Source: Macrocystis pyrifera (lineage: Eukaryota > Sar > Phaeophyceae > Laminariales > Laminariaceae). Taken from it: 64,000 nt of DNA. The DNA lies in the NCBI GenBank assembly GCA_031763025.1, contig JASSKH010000003.1:620001-684000 (forward strand), in the 5' to 3' direction. Shown one piece after another: positions 57,327 through 64,000 of this stretch. The stretch's first letter is position 1; the number at the start of each line of letters is the position of its first letter. Below the pieces are notes generated by a model that had not been told where the DNA came from, did not search any database, and was given only the letters and a program-made list of their open reading frames with translations. The position numbers were made by a program, and so were the translations under genes.

Positions 57327-58724
57327 CACACGTCGGACAGATCAGATAGATCATCTAGATCATCTACAGATAGATCCTAACCTGCCCTTATGAGATGTTG
57401 CGCAGCATCTGTCTAGTACAGATCCAACCCGGGAAACATATGCTACTACAGATCATGCAGCTTATGATGCGGCTCCGACCCGGCAACACGAGCTAGGTCA
57501 TACAGATCAGGAATACAAGGCGCTTCGCTCCGCGGGCGGCCTACGCCGCCCGCTACGCTACTCAGGAAGGAAAACTACATCAAATTATGCGACGCGGACA
57601 GAGGTCCATGCTTGAATATAGTTTTTTATCATCGTAGTTGCAAATTGGCGACTTGATAATGCCAAGAGTCCCGCCGCCATGCTTCAGGAGAAAACAGCTC
57701 GGACGCCACATATGCTTCGCGTCGCAGGCGGGTCGCTCACATGCCGTACGTACGTACATACCCCAGGTAGGTGCGTAGGGTACTTATTTTCTTATTTTGA
57801 GTAACAGTTAACTGCTGTATGTACAAAAGAGAAAACACAGCACGGCACAGCAGCAGCACCGCAAAAACCATGACAATGAAACTGAAATTTCGGAAAGAAA
57901 AAAAATCCCTGTCCCCTCTCGTGTAATAATTTCCTGCCTGATTGGAACACCTTGCACGGGTCAAAAAGAAAAATGAAAAAATCAAACAGCAGAGCTTCTC
58001 TCTCAGCCTCGTACGCCGCCCGCCCCTCTCGCGACCACCTCGCAACCGATTCGGTCCGGGTATGCTTTCCTCCCCCTCTGCCACAGTGAGTCCCATCGCC
58101 CGCCTCGCATGAAGAGCGGTGCTCACCGTGGCCCTCGTTCGCCAGCTCGACAACGTTGGTGCTCACGCTGAGTCGCTCTCTGTCTGATTTTTGGTTTCGT
58201 CGCAAAAATAAACACCGCTTTAACTTTATTTTGCATATCAAAATGATCCTAATATACTCGTACATAGTATAACCGGAAGAGGCCAGACAGAGCCCATTCA
58301 TGATTTCCTAGTGCCTCGAGGCACACGCGACGCCTAGGCACGAAAGCAGCGACACCGCTCCTTGCACCCCCCCCATTATCCGCCAGAACCCGCTGACATC
58401 CGCGACGGCGCCGGACTCGCCCGCGGTGCAGTGCTCCGAGTACACGCACGCACAAGAAGCGAAAGAAGAAAAAAGTTGAAAAAAAAAAAAGAAAGTGCCA
58501 AGAGAAATGGAGAAAACAAAACCCAGCTGGAAAGGTCCGGCAAGTAATAAAAGGAGGCGATTCCCAAGTGAGAGCTCTGAGAGGCCAGGGATGTACCAAC
58601 CGAGCACGCTCAGAGAGTGAGATATCTATAAGTAGTTCTATACAGCCGCATCTGCCCTGAAAAATCTAGACCATCACGTAGGTACGATCTGTAGATGATT
58701 TGTAGATGATCTGTCGGAGGTGTG
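57327..58724. mobile_element. ~250-bp MITE, copy d, interrupted by the 1-kb element
   Basis: The left part, 57327-57513, starts CACACGTCGGACAGATCAGA and runs to GTCATACAGATCAGGAA. The right part, 58643-58724, starts CAGCCGCATCTGCCCTGAAA and ends GATCTGTCGGAGGTGTG. Joined, they align end to end with the intact copy c. The 1-kb element copy B sits between them. Confidence 0.85.
57514..58642 (+). mobile_element. ~1-kb interspersed element, copy B (nested in a MITE)
   Basis: From TACAAGGCGCTTCGCTCCGC to AAGTAGTTCTATA, 1129 bp. It matches copy A (54446) at roughly 85-90 percent by eye and carries an extra ~170 bp around 57890-58070. The target can be read from the host MITE: GGAA/TA/CAGCC, so the site duplication is TA. 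Confidence 0.85.
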
Positions 58725-59457
58725 AAACACTCGCTCTGGGAGCCTGGTGAATGCGTTTTGGCCATTCTGTGCGTTGCGTTTGGACGAAGTGCTTCGAATA
58801 GATGGTGAACGCCACTTCATCATAGGAAACCTTTCGTCCAGCATGCCGCAGCCGCGGAAGAGACCGTCCAAGGCTAAGTAAGGCTGATGCAGCGGCAAAG
58901 GCGTAAAGTATCATACCACCACGCTTAGCTACGTACACATTGGACGCCCTGGTTCGAATGACATGCCCTGCTACAAGTAAGGATGAGTGGTTGTGTGATG
59001 TGTCACGCGGTACACAGAAACACGCACGCATGCGATCGATGGTGCTTTTACCTTGGAGCTTCCGAATAAGTCGCCCTCCACGTATCGTTCCTCTTGGGCT
59101 TCGTGCCGAGCTGATATTTGCGAGGGGAGGGGGGGGTTGAGGCGTCAATGACGGCTTGCTTTAACGGCAGCATCTAAGCCAAGTTATAGCAGTAGTTGTA
59201 GCTAGCGGGTCGTCCCCTTGGTCTAGTAATAGTAACAGAGGTATATAGCCAGGTAATGCCTTAACTTGTTTGGTTATCGGGCTGATTCTCACTATAATCA
59301 AGTCTGACTACACTGCTGGTGTGAGCCGGCTATGCATGGCACGTAAAGAAATATTTATGAAAAGAACGAAAAAAAAACGAAAAAATGTGTGTACGGCGTA
59401 TGGTTCCAGTATTATGAGGAGGCATTTTGGATAGAACGCCATCAAACTCAACGCTTA

Positions 59458-59485
59458 CCCTAAACCTAACCCTAACCCTAACCCT
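59458..59485 (+). repeat. Interstitial telomere-type repeat
   Basis: CCCTAAACCTAACCCTAACC then CTAACCCT: about four and a half units of the C-rich strand of TTAGGG-type telomeres. A diverged trace (CCCTAATCCTAACC) occurs at about 60851. It is internal rather than at a chromosome end, since a gene continues past the window edge. Confidence 0.8.
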
Positions 59486-59776
59486 TGGCCGACCTGTACG
59501 GAAGTTGCGCGGAAAAAATGCGGCAAAAAAAAAAAAAAAAAAAAAAAAAATGTCCACCAAATTAGAGATCATACGTCAATCCATACTAAACACCATACAC
59601 TTATTTGCGGGCCTCGTATGTACCATTGGCTGTTGTGAATATGTACACGTCGCGCACCATCGGCAGTGAAGTCGGAACGCTGCGGCCGATGAAGACGTAA
59701 AAAGCGAGTGCGAGTATGTATGTAGCGGGAGTAAGCAGGATGGATCCGATGAGCCTTGGGAGTTCGAGACAAGAGG

Positions 59777-60204
59777 TTACCGCATTTGCCCACGGGGTAG
59801 GCCGAGGGAGAGAGGGGGCCTGGGACCTGTTCGCCTATTTTGTTGTACTTTGAGACCGTGGGTCACACCGAAGTGAGGTGGGTCAATCACTGTTTCGTAA
59901 ACACCGTACCGGTATGTAGGTATCACACGGGCCATAAGACTACACACCTCCTGAGCTGATTTTTTCAGCCGATTTTGTCTACATACCAAGGGTGACTCTG
60001 GAAAGGTCTCGTCGAAATCTTCCCATAGACGCAAATCTCGACGTTTTTTTCACTCTCCCCATTGCTGACAATCTCGGAAAATTGTGCGAGGGTTGTGTTA
60101 TCTAGCGTGTTATACGGCTCCGGGTATGTGTTTGCTCTGAGACAGGTCATGACAAAAACAGCACTGCCGTACGAGTTCGAGAACCAGTAAGTACTGTACA
60201 GCAC
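59777..60204 (-). CDS. Possible coding exon, unrecognised, frame-interrupted
   Basis: On the minus strand, two adjoining frames both have strong coding character. 60204 to about 60050 reads YWFSNSYGSAVFVMTCLRAN and ends in NGESE. From about 60050 to 59777 the next frame reads RLWEDFDETFPESPLVCRQN, EVCSLMARVIPTYRYGVYET and PPHFGVTHGLKV. They meet at the A7 run (T7 at 60044-60050 on plus); one more A would join them. An acceptor-like CTGTACAG precedes the first codons. The family is not recognised, and no neighbouring exons were placed. Confidence 0.4.
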
Positions 60205-61910
60205 TGCTGTGTTGTGCGGGCACTACCCAAGCACTGTCTCACGTCTGTCCGGTGCAAATGCGTTACCGTACCCTAAACCTCGTACAGTAGTATTAATAGG
60301 TGTTTCTACACACATATTCGTAGCGGCGTGCCGCATACCGGTAGAAACGATCGATACTACGCGCGCAATCAAAGACTGCTGTGATTCTTTTCACGAGTTC
60401 AAGCCTTTACGGATGCACCACGAAAGCTGTGAAGCACTTACCTCTACCTCGGTTGCGTGATTGGTACCCCTGGTACCCATCTTGGGAACCGTACACCGCA
60501 TCTCCGCCCCTGCGCACGCACGGCCAAACGCCAACACAACACAAAAGTTTGGGCATGTTTGATGTCTGCGCTATATTTTGTCAAACGTGGTGCGTCTCAT
60601 GAGTACTCAGTCTTATCACAGCAGTATGTCTCGTGGCTCATGTCGTTCGATCAAATACGAGCATGACACCACATGAACCGGCCGCGGCAGGTCTGCCCGC
60701 GGAGGCGAAGTTCCTGACAAGTGTCCCGATGATGCTTCAATGAGGCAGGGTTTTGTCACGAGACCGCTGTATATAGGGGACTTATTTCCCGACGGTGATA
60801 ATCGTTTCGGCCTCGGCCAATGATGGTCACCACCCAGACCCGGAACTCTACCCTAATCCTAACCAGAGGCGTGCCGTGAGGTCGTTGTGCTAGGCTCTAC
60901 AGCAGTAGTTTCTGTGCGGGCAAACGTACAAGGACTTCGCCTGCGCGGGCAGATCTACGCGAGCTCCATACGAACTCTTGTCAGTACGTAATCGGACTCG
61001 GACTATTAATGTTAATAGTAGAACGAATTCGATACTCGTACGGCACATGTACACCGAGCGAGTCGTTTGGTACTACGAGTACACGAGTTCCTTGTGACCC
61101 TTCGCGGCTATCAAGTAGTGCACCGCTGTCAGTTGGAAACAGACTCGGGGAAGTCTGGTACGAAGACTACAGCAGTAGTACCTACGACGACAAACACGTA
61201 CGACGTATGAACTGCTACGAGTATCTGGGAAGCTGTGTCTACATCAGCAGTACACAAGTACAAAAAAGTCAACAGCCAAACGGGAAGTACTGCTTCTGCT
61301 GCTGCGTACGAGTAGTGTTGGGAGTAGGTAGTCGGAAGGTCAAATAATGGCCTACAAACGATACACGAACAGCTGCCCACGCCGGGATGCACGGGGTAAC
61401 CGTGCGAGTAGATAGCTTAGCTTTGGCAGCGGCCACTTTGACAGCTCAACGCTGCTGTACGGCAGCATCGCAGTTGCCGCGGACAGACAGGCGTAACAAT
61501 CGCAGCGAAGACCTCATCAACCAGCAACGGGATACGCATCAACACCCTGCAAAAACCACACCCAAATAGCTTACCCAGATAAACCGCTGGAGTTTTCAAA
61601 CATGCTTGATACGTGAGTGCCACCGATCCACCGCTGGTGTGCCGGTCCCAACCTGGAGGGGTATATATATATATATACGGCCAGTGGGGTGCTGGTGTGG
61701 TTCGTGGTTCGCACAACGTCGAGGGTTTCAAGATCCTGGGAAGCGTCCTATTCAGCAATTGATACTAAATTTTGAATTTTGTACACACTTTTTCGCTCCG
61801 CGGTCCTGTTGAGAGGTCTCTCATCATCAACCAAGCACGGCAGACCAAAGCAGGCACGAACCAGCGTAATCCTACTGCCAGAGAAGCGAACTGGAAGTCG
61901 CGACGTTGCG
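60205..61910. other. Gene-free stretch upstream of the TIPIN-like gene
   Basis: No supported exon. Several CTATTAATAG/TTAATAG motifs (near 60290 and 61005) and CAGCAGTA/GTACGAGTA words occur. A 112-codon frame at 61009-61347 (+) is simple in composition and not recognised. The TIPIN promoter should lie at the right end. A (TA)n tract is at 61662-61676. Confidence 0.45.
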
Positions 61911-64000
61911 ATGTCAGAATCGGAGGGTGAGCGTCGGCCTCGACCTATCGGTGCGGCAGACGAAAACGATGAGGATAGCGACGATGACCGCAATGATCCC
62001 AAGCCTGCCGGCAACGAAGCAGCGGACACGGCAGCGCAACAGGTCGCGCCAGAGGAGACGACCAAGAAGGCCACGTCTACGAGGAGGCCCGCTTTCTCGG
62101 AGAACGATTTGGTCAAAGAGAAGGGCTTGCTCCAAATCTACGAACGATTCCCCGAAAAGTGCAAGTACAAGGGGAAGGGTCGAGAGGTGAGCAAATTCAA
62201 ATTTCCCGACCAAACGCGTTGGTCAAGCCAAACATGCTTAGCCGGCGCAGAAAGAAAGAAGGCCAGGAACCAGGAGACGGCAGAGACGCCCCCTTCCATC
62301 GCTTGGGGGCTTACTGGCTGCTGTAGTTCGCAACACGTTTATCGTTGGCACACCATATGTACCACACGAATATCTCAACCTCAACCTCTGCTTGTCTCGC
62401 GTTTTTACAACACACAAGAGGTGCCTTGGTGCTATTGCTATTCCTACTGGTAGCTCCAGTATCCTATCCGCCCGCATATGATTTCTATCCATTCACCGTG
62501 AACTTGGTGAACATGGTGTATTGCTGACTGTACCAGGTACCTAGTGCCTGGTATCTGGTACGAGTATAATATGATATCGCATACCCTGGGGCACCTGGTT
62601 ACAGGTGTACTCCTAGATATGAAGGTATCAAGATGATCGTGTTGATTTGTGATAAGCTCCGTGGCTGTTGTGTGTCCGAGCTACTCGTATAGTTTGTTTG
62701 TACGTATGTACAACATCAGTAGACGACGAAAAACAAGAGGAGAGTGGTCTTATCATCAGTCTGTTTACTGCTTGAAGTACCGGGTACAGTGGTATGGTGT
62801 GAGCGAGCACCAGTACTCCAGCATCACAGCTCCTTGCAGTGCAGTTCGAAAACTCGATGTACCCCCCCTTATCCCTTAGACGCAGCCCAGCAGCGGCGGG
62901 TTGCTATTAGGAGTGTCACAGGTGTGTGGCCGATGCTTGTAGTCGGTATTCGTGACGTAAATAGGCTGTTTCCTATGCGGTTCGATTTTTGAGCTTCAGA
63001 TTTTGACCCGATCGCATTTTCAGATGTGAACTACGAGTACTGTAGGCAAATCGAAACAGTCTTCCTACGAGTATGCGGAAAATTCGGATTTATTGTGCGT
63101 GCATAGATTCGAGCAACGCCGAGACCAACTGCTGTTGTTGTGGTCTGACGCCGTGAAGAGACACGCAGGGTGCGCCGCACTGCGCTGAGGACCCAAGCGT
63201 CCGAGCCAACGCTGACTGCCTTTGGTCCGGCGGCGAAGAGACGTGCCGAGTGCGCTAGAATCAACTTGTCTTGGTATTTTTGTATTTCACAATGTGACTG
63301 ACTGCTGCTGCTCTACCGTACGAGTCAACGAGTACGTATCCACGGAGAGGTGCGCGCCGAGTGCGCTTCTCTTGGTCTCTAGGCCCGAGCCCGCGCCAGC
63401 CGACTGTATGTAGTCTGGCCACGGAGAGACGTGCCACCCGCCGACCGCCGCCGACCGCGCGTCGGGCACGAAGCAACGTCGCTATACTGCTGTGTCACCA
63501 TCCAACTGATCGATGATTCTGCTGCTGCTGCTTGCTGTCGTGGATAACATCTTTAATTAGAGACCATGCCTTTTTTCGATTTGAAAATCTGATGACCCAA
63601 GTCGTCGGAATTTGGGCCAAAATCGGACGACTTGGGTCATCGAATTCTAAAATGGAAAAAAAATCCGGTCGGATTTTGCATACAGGTATTCGGACTGCAT
63701 AAGCAGCATAAGCAGGGGCTTTCAATTTTGAGATCGAAAAATACAAATCTGAAGATCGCAATCGAACCGCATAGGAAACAGCCTTATGTTCTGCTTGCTT
63801 GCCCTCTCAATTCTCGAAACGCGTCATCAATAGCAACACGGGATGGGGCGTTCACCCACTCATTGCTCACGGCACGGCACTTGAACCAAACCTCCAACAG
63901 GCGGAGTTCCTGCGAGGCCTGATGGTGGCCTACAAGGAGTGGGGCTACCAGCTTTACCCCGGCGTCGCTTTCGAGGACCTCGCCAGCCGTACGGAAAAGC
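61911..64000 (+). CDS. TIPIN: TIPIN/Swi3/Csm3-type replication fork protection protein (5' part)
   Basis: Exon 1 runs 61911-62186 (92 codons from ATG; an upstream in-frame ATG exists at 61779). Exon 2 begins at 63901 after AACAG and runs past the window edge. The phase-0 junction joins KYKGKGRE to AEFLRGLMVAYKEWGYQLYP and then GVAFEDLASRTEK. This reproduces the Swi3 domain pattern: a G-L-x-x-I/L stretch, basic FKGKGxE, then L-x-x-L-hydrophobic-x-x-Y-x-x-W-x-x-x-L-hyd-P and F-E-D-hyd-x-x-R-hyd-E-K. In yeast and animals the protein pairs with Timeless/Tof1 to stabilise stalled forks and support checkpoint signalling. Residues 1-60 are acidic and disordered (DENDEDSDDDRND), as in homologues. Intron 1 (1714 bp) holds no recognised element. 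The C-terminus lies beyond the window. Confidence 0.87.

Larger units (their letters stand above)
56565..59776. other. Cluster of abutting and nested repeats upstream of NUP35
   Basis: Repeats run nearly end to end from 56646 to 58724 (entries below). Missing 5' exons of NUP35 may lie to the right. From 58725 to 59776 there is a short interstitial telomere tract, an A run (59525-59550) and unassigned open frames, including one of 160 codons at 58666-59148 (-), none recognised. Confidence 0.5.

Noticed and set aside
58928-58985. tRNA-like T-arm (CCTGGTTCGAATGAC)
   Set aside because: The stem bases around the loop do not pair and no acceptor, D or anticodon arms could be placed, so a functional tRNA is not supported.
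1-64000. CRISPR arrays, bacterial operons, organellar or integrated viral genes
   Set aside because: No regularly spaced repeats with unique spacers, no compact same-strand gene runs, and no recognisable viral, plastid or mitochondrial proteins were seen on either strand.

Overview
This is a nuclear eukaryotic window from a gene-poor, repeat-rich, intron-rich genome, most likely a brown alga or a closely related large-genome stramenopile. That placement is an inference. It rests on a stramenopile-style bZIP factor (basic region core NREHARNTRIRKK) fused to a PAS domain, on many small exons separated by introns of 0.3 to 6 kb, on roughly balanced base composition with GC-rich third codon positions in exons, and on an internal CCCTAA telomere-type tract. 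No bacterial, organellar or viral gene block and no CRISPR array was seen.

Four genes can be assembled exon by exon, with splice sites and reading phase checked. (1) A bZIP-PAS transcription factor on the minus strand (28147 to 18549, 8 exons). (2) A complete UDP-glucuronate decarboxylase (UDP-xylose synthase, UXS) on the plus strand (28958 to 45730, 11 exons, 367 codons, one GC-AG intron). It diverges from the bZIP gene across an 810-bp shared promoter region. (3) A NUP35/NUP53-type nucleoporin on the minus strand (about 56564 to 52874; the RRM is split across two exons and the 5' and 3' ends are unresolved). (4) The 5' part of a TIPIN/Swi3/Csm3-type fork-protection protein on the plus strand (61911 to the window end, cut by the edge). 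A fifth gene, an EF-hand protein on the minus strand (12641 to 7578 or beyond), is well supported as an exon chain but has no assigned function. Weaker exon candidates lie at 490-583 (+), 2302-2592 (-), 3935-4345 (+) and 59777-60204 (-).

The rest is introns and intergenic DNA filled with short mobile elements and tandem repeats. I can define: a 107-bp terminal-inverted-repeat MITE with at least six copies, four of them in UXS introns; a ~250-bp MITE with a CACACCTCGGACAGAT end; a ~70-bp palindromic MITE with an ACTGCAGTCCCG end; two further inverted-repeat families; a ~1-kb element with one copy in a NUP35 intron and another nested inside a MITE; a poly(A)-tailed SINE-like repeat; a 1.1-kb minisatellite of ~70-bp units; and many micro- and minisatellites. 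The palindrome CTATTAATAG and the motif ACCAGGTA/TACCTGGT recur throughout the non-coding DNA.

The clear genes are housekeeping or regulatory: nucleotide-sugar synthesis for cell-wall or matrix polysaccharides, transcription control, nuclear pore and replication fork. They do not form a pathway together. The most unusual observations are the layered and nested MITE insertions, and a recurring pattern in which several otherwise good exons each need one extra base to stay in frame.
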